64,000 nucleotides of DNA from Diphasiastrum complanatum (lineage: Eukaryota > Streptophyta > Lycopodiopsida > Lycopodiales > Lycopodiaceae): NCBI GenBank assembly GCA_029204225.1, contig CM055092.1, forward strand, positions 28,008,320-28,072,319. The letters run 5' to 3'. Position 1 is the first letter of the stretch. Each line of letters starts with the position of its first letter. Below, piece by piece: positions 38,396 through 50,309 of the stretch. The notes below the pieces were generated by a model. The model saw only the letters and a list, made by a program, of their open reading frames with translations, was not told the DNA's origin and ran no database searches. The translations under genes and the position numbers were made by a program.

Positions 38396-39625
38396 CCTAC
38401 CCGAAAGATCAGGTTTATTCACTAAATGTTTCAATGCATAGTGATCTACATGAAAAACGAAAGGGTATCCTAAAAGATAATGTCTAAATTTCTTTACTGA
38501 ATAAATCATTCCTAGTGCTTCCCGCTCTATAGCAGATAGTTCTTTTCTGATGCAGCGAGTTGCCTACCCGCATAATAAATTGGGTAATCTATATTTTGGT
38601 CATCTTTCTGACTAAACACTACACCTATTGCAAATGATGATGTGTCTACATATACATGAAACGTTTTAGCCCAACTCAATAAACTTTTTTAATAAACTTG
38701 TTAAAGGAGTTACTACTATGGCATAATCCTTAATTATCCTACGATAATATCCTACGTGCCCTAGAAAACCTCTAAGCTCTCGCAGATTAGTTGGTTCTAA
38801 TAACTCTAAAATCATTTTTACTTTTTCGATGTCGGCTTGTATACCGTCCTTCAAAATTTTATGTCCTAATAGGATGCCTTCCCTCATCCCGAAATAACAC
38901 TTGTCTGGATGCAGCTTAAGAAATGTCTCTTGACATCTCCTCAATGTCTTCTCTAATGCGTCTCAATGGTCTTTAGTTGATGAATAGACACAAAAGTCAT
39001 CCATGAACATTTCTAAAAACTTTCTTAAATTTTTTTGAAAAATGTTCGTCATCATACGCTGGAATGTGGCAGGTGCATTACAAAGATCAAAGGGCATTCA
39101 CGTATACGTCTACGTCCCCCAATCAGTGGTAAAAGTGGACTTGGATCTATCTTCCTCTTTGATAAAAACTTGGTTATAACCTGAGAATCCATCTAAAAAG
39201 CTATAACGTTCATGACCAGCTACCTGGTCAAGAATAATATCTGTATACGGCAGAGGATGATAATCCTTTGCTGTAGCAGCATTTAGTTTTCTAAAATCTT
39301 GGCAAACTTTAATCTTGCTTGTCTTCTTCTTAGGTACTATAACTATTGGTGACACCCACTCACTGCTTAGAATAGGATATATAATACCCGCTCTAAGACA
39401 TCTATCTAATTCGTCTTTAACTAACAAGGAATACTTTGGATTCAATCTATATTGGCACTGCCTAACAGGTATTGTTCCCTGAATAATATCTATTCTATGT
39501 TCACGCCATTCAACTGGTATTCCTATTAAATTGTCCATCGACCAAGCAAATACGTTTTGGTATGTCTGAAGAAGTAATATATACTCTTCACATTCTTGGT
39601 TCGATTGGTGTTTATATAAATTCAA
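38396..39625 (-). pseudogene. Ty3/gypsy RT and RNase H, family A
   Basis: The minus strand reads gypsy RT from MNLYKHQSNQECEEYILLLQ through a segment with SSEWVSPIVIVPKK, DFRKLNAATAKDYHPLPY and YSFLDGFSGYNQVFIKEEDR. The catalytic box is FMDDF (38,993-39,010). Then come LHPDKCYFGMREGILLGHKI, LRELRGFLGHVGYYRRI and RNase H remnants. RT motifs are well preserved, but frames are interrupted near 39,110 and 38,945 and in the RNase H part. Confidence 0.9.
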
Positions 39626-39634
39626 AATTTTACC

Positions 39635-39838
39635 TTAATTAATTTCTATTTCTACATAATCTATTTTATCTACCATCCCTTCAGTCAAGCTTGCTCTAGT
39701 TCCACCCAAAACTTCCCTCAACTCGGATGTTGTTGGTATTTCCTTATCCTCGTCAATCTCATAGCATTCTATGAAATTGATCCAGGATTCAGTAGGTCTA
39801 GCGAAAGGATCACTTACCGTTCTCCATTTACTGAAAGC
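39635..39838 (-). pseudogene. Gypsy protease-RT linker, family A, cut at its 5' side
   Basis: About 60 readable codons (WINFIECYEIDEDKEIPTTS and LREVLGGTRASLTEGM) precede the RT with one stop between them. The homology ends abruptly between about 39,815 and 39,838, where a plus-strand RT begins. The protease and gag expected farther upstream are absent here, but a gypsy gag-protease lies at 6.5-8.86 kb. Confidence 0.7.
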
Positions 39839-42050
39839 ATATTGGACCGACTTGCTGGAATAGAAGCGTACAATTTTTTGGATGGATTTAGTGGTTACAA
39901 CCAAGTTAAGATCGCACCTACAGATTGTCATAAAATAGTTTTTGCAACAGAATGGAGAACTTATGCCTATAAAGCTATGTCGTTTGGACTTTGCAACGCA
40001 CCTAGTTCATTTCAAAGAGTCATGCAATTTGCCTTCAAAGACTAGTAGAAATTTCTTGAAATCTACTTGGATGATCTCAGAGTCCATAGTGCCGATACAG
40101 ACCATTTGGACAGTTTGGAAGAAGTATTTGAACGTTGTCACAAATACAAAATCTCCTTAAATCCAGAAAGGTGTCAAATTTGGGTCACTCATGGAGTTGT
40201 CCTTGGACATGTGATATCAAGACATGGCATTGCCAGGGATTATTCCAAGATCAAAGTCATTGTCAAGTTACCGCCGCCAGGAACAATTCAAGGAGTCTAC
40301 GTGTTTATGGGTCATGCAAATTACTATCAGATATTTACTCTGTACTTTGCGGATTTAGCAAGACCTATATAGAAATTGCCTATTGTACCAATTTGGACAG
40401 TAGAGGCATTTGAAGCATTTGAAAAATTGAAAAAAGCTTTAGCTTTTGCACTGATACTATGAGCTCTAATTTGGACAATTGAGTTTCATGTTCATACTGA
40501 TGTATCAAAATATGCCATTGGATCAGTTTTGACACTACCAAGTGAATACAAGGAGGATCATCCTATTAGGTTTGCAAGTCGATAGCTTACAGATCCTGAA
40601 AAGAATTATTCGACAACCGAACGTGAAGAGTTGGCCATGATTTTTTTTGTTAAGAAGTTTCGACATTATCTATTGGCAACACATTTTGTATTTTATATTG
40701 ATCATCAACCGTTACTTTATTTGGTACACAAGACATGTAACACGAGCATATTGCAAGATGGCTACTTCTATTGACCGAATTTGATTTTCGGGTTGTGGTT
40801 CGAAAGGGTAAACAACATTATCTCGTCGACCATGTCTCAAAGATTGAATCAGCACCAATTAATACTGAAGTGGATGATGAATTACCAGATGCTGCATTGT
40901 TTTATGTTGAAGCAGTACCTAAGTGGGTAGCAGATATTGTTGAATATCTGATGCTAGGCCAACCTAATGATTTCTTGACAAAACTACAAAAGAGACCATT
41001 GATTCTTAAGGCATAACCTTATCAATTGATTGCTGGACATTTGTATCACCAAGGAATGGATGATATTTTGTGAAGATGTGTTTTGCCGCATGAAGTACTT
41101 GAACTTATCATGTTTTCACATGATGGCATGGGCGGAGGACATTTTTCGACAGATATCATTCTTTGCAAACTTTTACAATCAGAGTGTTGGTGGCCTACAC
41201 TTCATAAAGATACAAAGAAATATATTCAGTCATGTGATGTTTGTCAACGAGCATGTCATTCTACACGACAGAATTATGAACCTTTACATCCAGTTTTATT
41301 GCAAGCACTGTTCGAGAAATGGGGCCTTGACTATGTTGGTCCTATTCATCCTGCGACAAGAGTATCTCAAGCTAGATATATCATTGTTCCAACTGATTAT
41401 ATGACCAAGTGGATTGAAACAAAAGCAGTTCGAGTTGCAGATGCAAAATCCACGGATAAGTTTCTTTATGAGCATATTATTATTAGGTTTGGATGTCCTA
41501 TTGAGATCGTAAGTGATCGCAAAACACATTTTGTGAATGAAACAATAAAGTGTCTGTTGAAAGACTTTTTTTTATTATTCATCAGTTTAGTACTCTGTAT
41601 TACTCAAGGGGTAATGGTCAAGTTGAATCTTTCAACAAGATTCTCTACAACATTATGACTAAAAAGTTTCGAAGCAAGTCGTTTTGATTGGGAACATAAA
41701 CTTCATGCAGCATTGTGGGCATTCTAGACACAACTTATAAAGGTAGTATGAATCAAACACCATTCCAGCTTGTCTATGGTCAAGATGTAGTTATGCTGAT
41801 TGAATTCTTGATACATCTTTATGCATAGCAGCAACGGAATGGTTGGATGAAGCGAAATTCTTATAGATGTGTAAAACTTTGTGAAACCAGATTGATGGCA
41901 GTTCATGCATTAGCAGCAAAGAAAGCCCGCCGTCTCAAGGCATGGCACGATCACCGTGATTACACAAAAAAGATCTGAAGAAATGAGATCATCCACCTCA
42001 AATTTCTTTATATTGAGTTTGGCGAAGGTTCTTTTCTAGAGTTACTATCT
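39815..42050 (+). pseudogene. Ty3/gypsy RT-RNase H-integrase, family B
   Basis: It begins mid-RT at PFTESILDRLAGIEAYNFLD. Next come a segment with SFGLCNAPSSFQRV and the catalytic box YLDDL (40,063-40,077). RNase H text follows: FHVHTDVSKYAIGSVL, RFASR and FYIDHQPLLYLV. The integrase shows CWWPTLHKDTKKYI, CDVCQRACH, a KWGLDYVGPIHPATR core (41,318), CPIEIVSDRKTHF (41,490) and QTPFQLVYGQDVVM (about 41,755). The end includes RLMAVHALAAKKARRLKAWH. Stops and shifts are scattered. The RT N-terminus is missing at the breakpoint. Confidence 0.9.
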
Positions 42051-42289
42051 GTTTTGCGGTTACGCGAATGTTCAGTAACTTACCATTTTGGAAACCTTCT
42101 CTGAGCATCTTATAGCCTTTATGAACCTTTGTCGACCTGCCAGATGGATTTAGAATGCCCAAGTTAGGTTGGACATAGGTTCAGATCTCCAAAATTTGTA
42201 TTTATTACAGTATCTAGGCGAAGGATGTTCTTAGGCGAATGTTAAACCTTCGTTGGATCTTGAAAACCTTCGCTGAATCAAAATGACGG

Positions 42290-43020
42290 CTATTTGATTG
42301 AATCTATCCAAGAGCCTACCATCCATTCCACCGCTCCACAACTTCTTGATGGTTGGTAACCTCAAGGAGGGCATTTCATCCCAGATCCTGCACTGCATTG
42401 TAGAGTCCAACTACAAGTTAGGATCCAAATCATTAGAGCCTTATGACTGGTTCAAAACGGTATTTGGAGAGTTGAAGAGAGCTATCAAGAGCAATTCCAA
42501 ACAATAGTTTTCTTCTGGGCTCCTTCTCTCCTCCCTTGTTGTTTCGTACTTAGACCACAAAATTCATGGGTTTCATGCTGACTCCGTGTTGTCTGTCTAT
42601 GAAGACTGACAAGCCGAATCCTCCCAGCAAGCTTCCAGTTCTCATAGTCGTCGTCATGTACTTAGCGAAGTCGTTGTTCCTGACTCACCTCCTGCGTCAT
42701 GTCACCGTACTAGGCAAACATCTTCAGCTGTGCTTTCACTCCCTACTGCAACTCACACTGAACCGCCTATCTCCAATCCAATGATGCTTCCCTCGCCTCA
42801 GCTTTCTCACAGGGTCAGTTTGTGAACATTGGAGGTACCATTCCAATCAAAGCTGCCCAAGCCACCTCAACGAGCAATTTCACCAAACACGCAAGCATTT
42901 ATGGGTATGTTGATGCTTCCAATCTCTTAGGGCTAGATGAAATTTTTGAGATGCCTCAGAATCTTGGACCCTTTAATTCCCAATCCCTTGGAAAATGATT
43001 TGATCATTTTCATGACGCTG
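42290..43020 (+). pseudogene. Decayed open region of unknown identity downstream of gypsy B
   Basis: A frame runs from about 42,298 for roughly 170 codons with few stops: LKEGISSQILHCIVESNYKL, then a Ser/Pro-rich stretch (SVLSVYED and TEPPISNPMMLPSPQLSH). A second frame (GQFVNIGGTIPIKAAQ) overlaps its end. Its position after a gypsy integrase suggests another extra ORF, but it has no visible similarity to ORF3 of family A. Confidence 0.35.
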
Positions 43021-43079
43021 CGAATGTTTTTGATTTATCCTTTCAGATCAGTCAACAAGATCAAGCAGATCAGGCACCA

Positions 43080-43390
43080 GATACCATCAGGGTCGTCCAT
43101 GTAGTTAAATCACCCTCACATTTTGGGAAAATGCAAAAAATTGACACTGTTGAAAATAGTTGAACTATTGAACTATGTTGAAGTGTCGCTTTTTGGGAAA
43201 AGTTGACACTGTCACATTTTGGGAAAAGTCGACACTGTCGCATTTCAGAAAAAGCCGACATTGTTAAAAAACATAGTTCATTTCTACAGACTATAGCGAC
43301 ACTTAGTGTATTTCTGTAGACTGTTACGACACTTAGTGTATTTCTGCATATTGTTGTGACACTTAGTGTAATTTTGCAAAGTTGTTCTAA
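43080..43390 (+). repeat. GACACTG/TGTCGC repeat cluster
   Basis: Two repeat types are present. The first is TTTTGGGAAAA(G)T(T/C)GACACTGT in about four copies (43,120-43,265). The second is a roughly 32-base unit containing GCGACACTTAGTGTATTTCTG in three copies (43,290-43,380). Order and motifs resemble the repeat region of the copia LTRs at 52.6 and 57.6 kb. Confidence 0.7.
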
Positions 43391-44039
43391 ATGCTAATTC
43401 GTGGAAGTTCTTGAAGATGGCCAGGTCTTCAATGATCTTCAAATTATTGAACTTAACATTTGAACTTCAAATATGATAGGATTGGTTACCCTTTTCTAGA
43501 AATCAGTCGGAAGCCTGTTGTAGATGTTCTTCAAATTATTTGGTTGTCTAAGTTATGATTCCTGAAGGTATCAGATGAGCAGACATAGAACCAAAGTTGG
43601 TTTCACTTGGCCTAGATCAATGATCAATAAATGTGCAGGAAGAATCTTGAAATAGAAATTAGTCATTCACCAAGGAGACAACTGTGGACTTAATTTCCAA
43701 CAGTCTGTCTATCTACCCTCGATTTTCGAACATACACTTCCAAGAGTCAACTTTAAATATAATATTGCAGTACGCAGGACCAAGCTTTTTTGATCCGGGA
43801 TCAAATTTAATTCAATCCTTACTTCACATGAATGCGCACGTCACTGATTCTATATGATAACATATGCACAAGAGATATCTTTACATCATGATTACTCACA
43901 TCTTTTAAGGTTTCAACTGGTCTTTCCAAAAGACTACTCACATAGATTCAAATCTTCAAGGATTTTCTTCAGATAATAACTTCTCCTCTATAAATCCAGT
44001 GACTGATCCATAAAAATGTTTCAGTTCCAATTCTCGTTC
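43391..44039. other. Unassigned spacer, possibly gypsy B LTR
   Basis: AT-rich, no gene. It may belong to the 3' LTR of gypsy B together with the next segment. Confidence 0.35.
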
Positions 44040-44410
44040 ACTCAACTTCGATCCACCAAGATAGCTGAACGCTTTGTTAATAGAGGTGGACATATCGTTT
44101 GAAGACGGGTGGTTACGGTGCTAGATGTACATGAAGACTCATGCATTACCTCCGAAAGTTCTCCTTTCGTTAATTATTTTGCAGATGTGGAGGAAGTTTC
44201 CTCTAGAAAAACTGACCGTGAGCCACCTAAACAGGCTGCTCCATCAGAAATAATTAATCCTTGGCTTCAAGAACTTCGAGCGTTCCAAGTGTTACCCATT
44301 CCGTTAATTATCTGTGCAAGTTTATCCATATATAGTTTAATCATGTTACTATATCACGGAATCTGCTGAATGTAATGCTTTTGTATAAATATACATACAG
44401 AAAACTTGTG
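44040..44410 (+). other. Possible LTR or leader with a short ORF
   Basis: An 86-codon open frame starts at 44,109 (MVTVLDVHEDSCITSESSPF) and ends in a hydrophobic stretch (IPLIICASLSIYSLIMLLY). A TATA-like TATAAATATA follows at 44,383. The family is not recognised; the combination could be part of an LTR or leader. Confidence 0.3.
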
Positions 44411-44545
44411 TTATCAATCCATCTTGATGTCGTTCGAAATCTTTGTTGTTGTCATCTTATTCTTTTACTGCTTTGAATACTTTTCAATTACTAGCGCAAG
44501 AATTTGATAACAGTTTTCATGTTGCATAGTCCATTGGAATTCTCC

Positions 44546-44760
44546 TTATGTCTTTAAAAGGTCCACTAGTACCTCAATCTGTTGTTTAACAAAAGGGATG
44601 AATCTTCTAAAGTAGCTAACTCGTCCAAGAAATAATCTATGCGAATCTCTAGTTTGTATGCTTCTAAGAAATTTCTTTGAGTCATTTTGAATATTGTTCC
44701 TTGAACCCCTGCATAGGATCTTCACCATTAGTAACACCACTTTCGATCTCTGGCAACGAC
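44546..44760 (-). pseudogene. Small Ty3/gypsy RT fragment
   Basis: The minus strand reads RLFLGRVSYFRRFIP, equivalent to the FLGxVxYYRRFI motif between RT and RNase H in gypsy elements. Only about 60 codons survive. Confidence 0.6.
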
Positions 44761-45689
44761 GCCAAAATTTAGATCATGTTGTAACTCACTGAACTCAATT
44801 TTATAGATTTAGATGCAGTACAAATGATATCATTCCTCTTAAGAATCGAATTAGTGGTTGTTACTTTATATAAAGATCATATATAGTGAAATAGATGTTT
44901 AATTGGTCATCAACAAATGTTTAAATCAGAAGCCAATGCTACCATATATTCAAATTTTAAATGTTTCATCTCAAATATCGATTTGCATAATGCTTCTAAT
45001 TCATCTACTTTTCTCATACAACCATCTTTGTATGATCACTATTGTACTGAATTGATTACCTCACCCAATTGCACAAGCCATAACACTATTCTCATATGGT
45101 TCCCATGTTATATATTCGATGGTTCAATTTAATAGTAAGCAATACACGCAAATGAATCAGAGGATCGACATCTCATCTCATCCTACTGCTCCATCCTCGA
45201 ACACACAATTGTACTTGATATAAAATAACAAAATTCTCACTTAAGTCTGATTTAGATTAGTAGATCTATGTACTGCATCATGCATTCATTTCATTCTACA
45301 CCAATAAACACTTAAAAAGAATAAAGAGATTTTACTTAATGTCCAAACAATCATAAGCAACAATCTTGGAAATGATAAGTAGAAGGAGAGAGAGATTCAC
45401 CACAACACATATAAGGTTCTCAACACTTCTTCTGTTCATTCCATTTCAAACAATTAGGTAAGTACAACGACTCTTTATAGCCTCGTGGCTGAATTCTAGA
45501 AGATAACTACCTAACTTAATTTGGTATCGAACTCCATAGTTCAAGTCTTGGATCGATTTCCTAAATTTGATACATATCGAATTTTACTTAGTAATTTCAT
45601 CCCAGCCAGAAAACTACTAAAAATCTATTCACTATAATAAAATCGGCATTACTACTCCCAATGAAGTTAAGTCCTAATTCTTAACAAAG
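44761..45689. other. Intergenic
   Basis: AT-rich, no gene or strong repeat recognised. Confidence 0.4.
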
Positions 45690-45960
45690 ATAAAAATATT
45701 GAAAACAAGATTAAGTGGGCCTTCACATTGATCCATCTTAATTATATTTGGTTTAAAAATCCATTTACAACCAATTTCTTTCTTGTTAGATGGAAGATCT
45801 GCCAATTTCTTCCAAGGATGTAAATAGTGCATTAGAGATGTTACCGACTTCAGCTTGTCTCCCTTTTTCAAGATAGGTGATCCTCAATGGCTTAGATTTG
45901 CTTCTTGAAGAACTTCTTGGAGACAAAATTTCTTGATATTCTTCCTCTCCAAATCTCGGG
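45690..45960 (-). pseudogene. Small Ty1/copia RT N-terminal fragment
   Basis: The minus strand reads WKKLADLPSNKKEIGCKWIFK. The copia RT start typically reads W-x-x-V-x-LPxNKKxIGCKWIFKxK. Decay on both sides prevents further reading. Confidence 0.7.
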
Positions 45961-47272
45961 CCATCTCCATCGATGGCTTGAACATACTAAAGATTAAATC
46001 CCAACAATTAGCAAAATCCAAATAAACATAAAGATCCAAATAAAGCATGAGAGATGGAGAAAGGAAGAAGAGCGAGGACATCCAATTTCAATTGATAGAG
46101 CTCAACCTGCTTATTGACATGAATAGTGAATGTTCAATTGAATGTAAGAATGAACTACAAAGCACTACTCTATAGAGTGGATTTTAGGGCTTTCACCTCA
46201 AATCCTATTGGCTAATTGTGAAGATGCATGATCAAGCAAACTTGTGGATGCTCCATATAATTTGAAGATATTCCCTTAATAAAAGATTACATCTCTAGTA
46301 ATTACAACTTTTTCAGTTGAGATTACATAATCCTATAAGCTTTACTTGAAGAGAAATAACCAAAGAATATGCCTTCCATTGAATTGGGATCTTCTTTTCA
46401 ATTTAGAGCAAATTAAGATATTCAATATCAAAATCAACAGAGAGGATGAATTTAGAGAGAACTCACTCGAGATTTGATTAAAGTTGTGTAAATCACAATA
46501 TGCAAAATAATATTCCTCATTAATAAAAGAATTAAGTGGGAACTCTATGAGGAAACGGATCAGCCTCCAACCCGCCTCCAACCCGTCTTGACTTGTTTAG
46601 CAGGTAGTACAGTAGGTGAAAAATAAATCTTTGATTTGAACAGCTATTACAACACGTTAATCGCAATTGGTATATTGGTTCAGTACCACACGTTAATGGC
46701 AATTGGTATACTCGTTCATTATGGTTCACATCGAGTAAGAATGGGTAAAGTGCATGAAGAATGGGTGATAACATGTGAAGTGGATTTGCCCAACATTGGT
46801 GTGCTCAAGAACCTATAATGGGTTTACATGTGAAAAGGCCAATATAGTTGCTCCTTAAAAGTTCCTATGCTTTTTTCTTCTCTCTTCAACGTTGTGCATT
46901 TTGACCCGTTTGTGCTACTTTTTCTTCTTTTTCTGGGCTCTAGCTATAGCCGCCTCCCTCTTCCCTTTATGGCTCGGTCTTTCATTGACCCCGCTTTTTA
47001 TGAACGCACTAAGTAAGCGTTTCGAGACCGAGCTTAGCTTCACGGTCTAAGCTTGACTCACCTGATTTGAATCCATTATAATCTAAATTGCAGTAATAAT
47101 TATCCTTTGATGATCGGAGTTTAGTCTGCTTCGGGTTGAACATCTTGTGGATCCGGATTTGCTTCGTATTTATTTAATGGCTGATTTATCCTCCTCAGAT
47201 CGTCATTACACATTATGTGCAATTGAAGCAGATTCGGAGTATTTGTGTTAATCTGTGTTGGTTGGATCTGCT
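45961..47272. other. Intergenic, upstream of the ZF-HD gene
   Basis: No gene. A 32-base direct repeat (CACGTTAAT(C/G)GCAATTGGTATA) occurs at about 46,652 and 46,689. The last few hundred bases are probably ZF-HD promoter. Confidence 0.45.
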
Positions 47273-47280
47273 TATAAATA
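47273..47280 (+). promoter_or_regulatory. TATA box of the ZF-HD gene
   Basis: TATAAATA in the context GGATCTGCTTATAAATAGTG, 188 bases before the ATG at 47,468. A start site near 47,305 would give a leader of about 160 bases. Confidence 0.6.
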
Positions 47281-47467
47281 GTGCCTGCACTTGTGTTGCT
47301 TCTCAAATTGTGTTTCTTAATTGCAAAAATACCGGCAGATCAGCACAAATCTGTAAAGGCATCATCATATTTGATTACAGGAAAGTTCATCATACTTTTC
47401 GTGATGCTTGAACAAAATAATAGAGTTAGTTTGGAAGTTATCTTTCAGAAAGATTAGCATTACAAAT

Positions 47468-48172
47468 ATGCAGCTAGGAAGGATTTCAATGCCTATCACT
47501 GCTAACCACGCTCCTGCCCTAAAATCTTTTGGAGTCAAGTTACTAAATGGTGGCAGTGGAACACCGATGGATGACGTGAAAGACTCAAAAGTGATCGGCT
47601 ACAGGGAATGTCTCAAGAACCATGCGGCTAGCATGGGAGGCCATGCGACTGACGGATGTGGTGAGTTTATGGCCAGTGGAGCGCAGGGGACTGCCGATGC
47701 ACTCATCTGTGCCGCTTGTGAATGTCACCGGAATTTTCACAGGAGGGAAGTTGAGGCGCCTTCTTGCGATTGCGAGCACATTTCAAACTATGATAATAGC
47801 GGATCGATCCCTGTTATACTGCCACTTCGTGCTACTCCGGGCCCTTCATCGGGCATGGTAGTTGCTAGTACTCATGCTCCTGTAATCGTAACTAGTTTTT
47901 CAGAAATAGAGAATAGAGAAGGAGCAGGTTACGTATCCAGTCCCTCGGCCATAAGAAAAAGGGTCAGAACTAAATTTTCAGCTGAGCAGAAGAAGAGGAT
48001 GTTGTCTATAGCTGAAAAGCTGGATTGGAAAATTCAGAAACATGAGGAAGCAGAAGTGAAGCAGTTTTGCGCTGAAATTGGTGTCAGCTGCCGTGTTCTT
48101 AAGGTGTGGATGCACAACAACAGACACACATTACGCGAAAAAACTGTGCGTGAAGAGATACTGCTGATATGA
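47468..48172 (+). CDS. Zinc finger-homeodomain (ZF-HD) transcription factor
   Basis: Intact, intronless, 234 residues. The frame extends 60 bases farther upstream to a TGA at 47,402 but without ATG, so the first Met is at 47,468 (MQLGRISMPI). The N-terminal ZF-HD dimerisation zinc finger spans about residues 43-94: GYRECLKNHAASMGGHATDG, CGEFM, CAACECHRNFHRRE, with the Cys/His pattern complete. A low-complexity linker follows. The C-terminal homeodomain covers about 162-223: RKRVRTKFSAEQKKRML, WKIQKHEEAEVKQFCAE, and recognition helix VLKVWMHNNRHTL, with the family's WxHNN. These proteins are plant-specific, form dimers through the zinc finger and bind ATTA-type sites in the nucleus. Length and intronless structure are typical. 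The exact subfamily is not determined. Confidence 0.96.
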   Translation: MQLGRISMPITANHAPALKSFGVKLLNGGSGTPMDDVKDSKVIGYRECLKNHAASMGGHATDGCGEFMASGAQGTADALICAACECHRNFHRREVEAPSCDCEHISNYDNSGSIPVILPLRATPGPSSGMVVASTHAPVIVTSFSEIENREGAGYVSSPSAIRKRVRTKFSAEQKKRMLSIAEKLDWKIQKHEEAEVKQFCAEIGVSCRVLKVWMHNNRHTLREKTVREEILLI

Positions 48173-50309
48173 ACAGATCCAGGCATCAACGACCTCGTTA
48201 AGTCAGGTCATACATTTGTTATCTATGCTCAATATGTAAGTTGACTTTACAAGTCTCCCATACCAGATTATGGATGACTATGAAAATTTTGACCTAAATT
48301 TTTTATTCAAAATTTCAGAAGATACACTAGATAATATTTAGACACATGAATGAGTCGTGACAAAGATTTCAAAAGCGCAACAGTGAAGTGCCGAGGTAGA
48401 AGTGTCTACATGAATGGATAGTTTTCCCCGGAGATATGTTGTAGTTACCTGAAATCCAGAGTTATAGACAGCTTCTGTACTGTGCCATTAATTTGATTTT
48501 TCTTGTGGATTCAAGAAACAGCGTTTCGCTGTCAAAGTATTACCTGCTATGGACTCGTCCTAGAGAACCTGTTGAAATTTATTGAAAGCTGCTGGTGTTT
48601 GCAGGTAGTTACATGAAACGGAGGTCATGGCTTGTCTAATATCAACCTTAAGCGCTGGTGTAGCTATTCCTATTTATCGCCTTAGCCTAAAAAAAATTGC
48701 TGAGATATCACCTTAGCATTTAACAAGATTTTGCATGCAATGTTTCGTTGTGCAAATCGCATGCAATTATCAATCTCAAAGACCAGTAAAACAAACTATT
48801 GCTGACATTTTCCATGACGTTCCATTTATCGGAAGAGTCCATCTAAAGACTAAGATACTAATCCAAGTTTACTGCAAATAAAACCCAGTGGTGCATCTAA
48901 ATTAATAACGCCTAGTATAACAGATAGTTTTGCGATTAACTGCAGATATATAGGACTGGTAAATTCTTGTATAAACTTTCAATAAGGCTGTGCGGCTTCT
49001 ACTACCCCTGTCATGAGATTTGGATTGGAAATCTTGTGCAGCTTCTGTCCACACAACCTCTGTTGTTGAAGGGACTCTGATCCCTTTCTGCGTGTTTCAC
49101 ATATCACACGTTAGATCCGTTGATATTAATCCATCCTCTGCATTGCCACTATAGCTTGCAGCATCAAACTTTCAACTCCACCATGTTAAGACGCAAACAT
49201 TAATACTAGATTGAAGCTATCTTCTGTCTGTACCTCAAGTTCTTCCTCAATGATAATTCTGTTCACCACCTCTCATTGGGAGAGGGGAGTTAATAGATGA
49301 GTCTTGCTGAGACTTGAATGTAATATTTCAAATAGTAATTGACTATACACTCCGCTCGTAAATGGAGGGAGCAGGCTAAAATACTGCTGAGCGACGTTAT
49401 TTATTTTGCAGCAATGGCTCCAAAAACCCAATCATCTTGTTAGAGTATAAGAGTCTGCTACTAAGACCAGACTGATTGCTGACACTAAGTAACCAGGATT
49501 TGCTCACTCTGTTCTCTCACCCAGATTCCATTCCAATTTCTTTGGATCTTAGATACTATATCAGATATAAGAATATTTTGATGTTGCCTTGAGGCTCGAA
49601 CTCTTTCTAGACAAATGAGCCATATATCACTTTTGGACAGTATTTCACCATTCCAGCATCAAATTAACTTACAAAAATACAGTAGGGAATGAAGCATCTA
49701 GCTTCATTTATAATTCAATTTCTTACTCTTTACACCAAGAAAAGTGTAAGAGTCAAGAGGTAGTCTATCCCACTTTTCTACCCAGACAAAATGTGGACAA
49801 TGAATTTATGAACATCAGATAATGTCTACTGACAAAGAAAATATATCTACTGATAATTTGAACAAGCATCACAACATTTAGAGATTGCACTTTTAGCTGA
49901 AAAATTGTAACTCGTCTATATTATCAAAATCGAGTATACATCAGAAATTTCTTTTGAGCGCTGTCTATTTTCTAGATTAGCGCATCGTTGCGTTCAGGAC
50001 TGTGTATCTGTGTATATATTATGCATGTCTATCCAATACATATATCATACTGGATTAAATCACAAGATTTGATTAGCTAAAAGTTTAGTTATAAACGGTC
50101 GTTAACTGTTTCTTTGTTAACGTTGCATGGAGGCGATGGATTGTGATAGTTTAAAAACTTCACGCCCAAGTAGCTGAGGTCCAATAGTTCATCCATGCCC
50201 GGTATGTCGTCTTGGAGTTAGCTTGTGGATGCCCGATTAGTAGGTGTGGTCCGATAGAGAGAACTGTAAGGAGAGACAGAAAAACACCAAAGCTTTGAAA
50301 TGTAGAAAC
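48173..50309. other. Intergenic, 3' side of the ZF-HD gene
   Basis: AT-rich, with no recognised gene, RNA gene or strong repeat. It presumably contains the ZF-HD 3' UTR at its start. The LTR of gypsy C may lie just below 50,310 but could not be delimited. Confidence 0.45.

Noticed and set aside
47408-47467. Extension of the ZF-HD protein by 20 residues upstream
   Set aside because: The upstream frame has no ATG. The first ATG after the stop at 47,402 is at 47,468.
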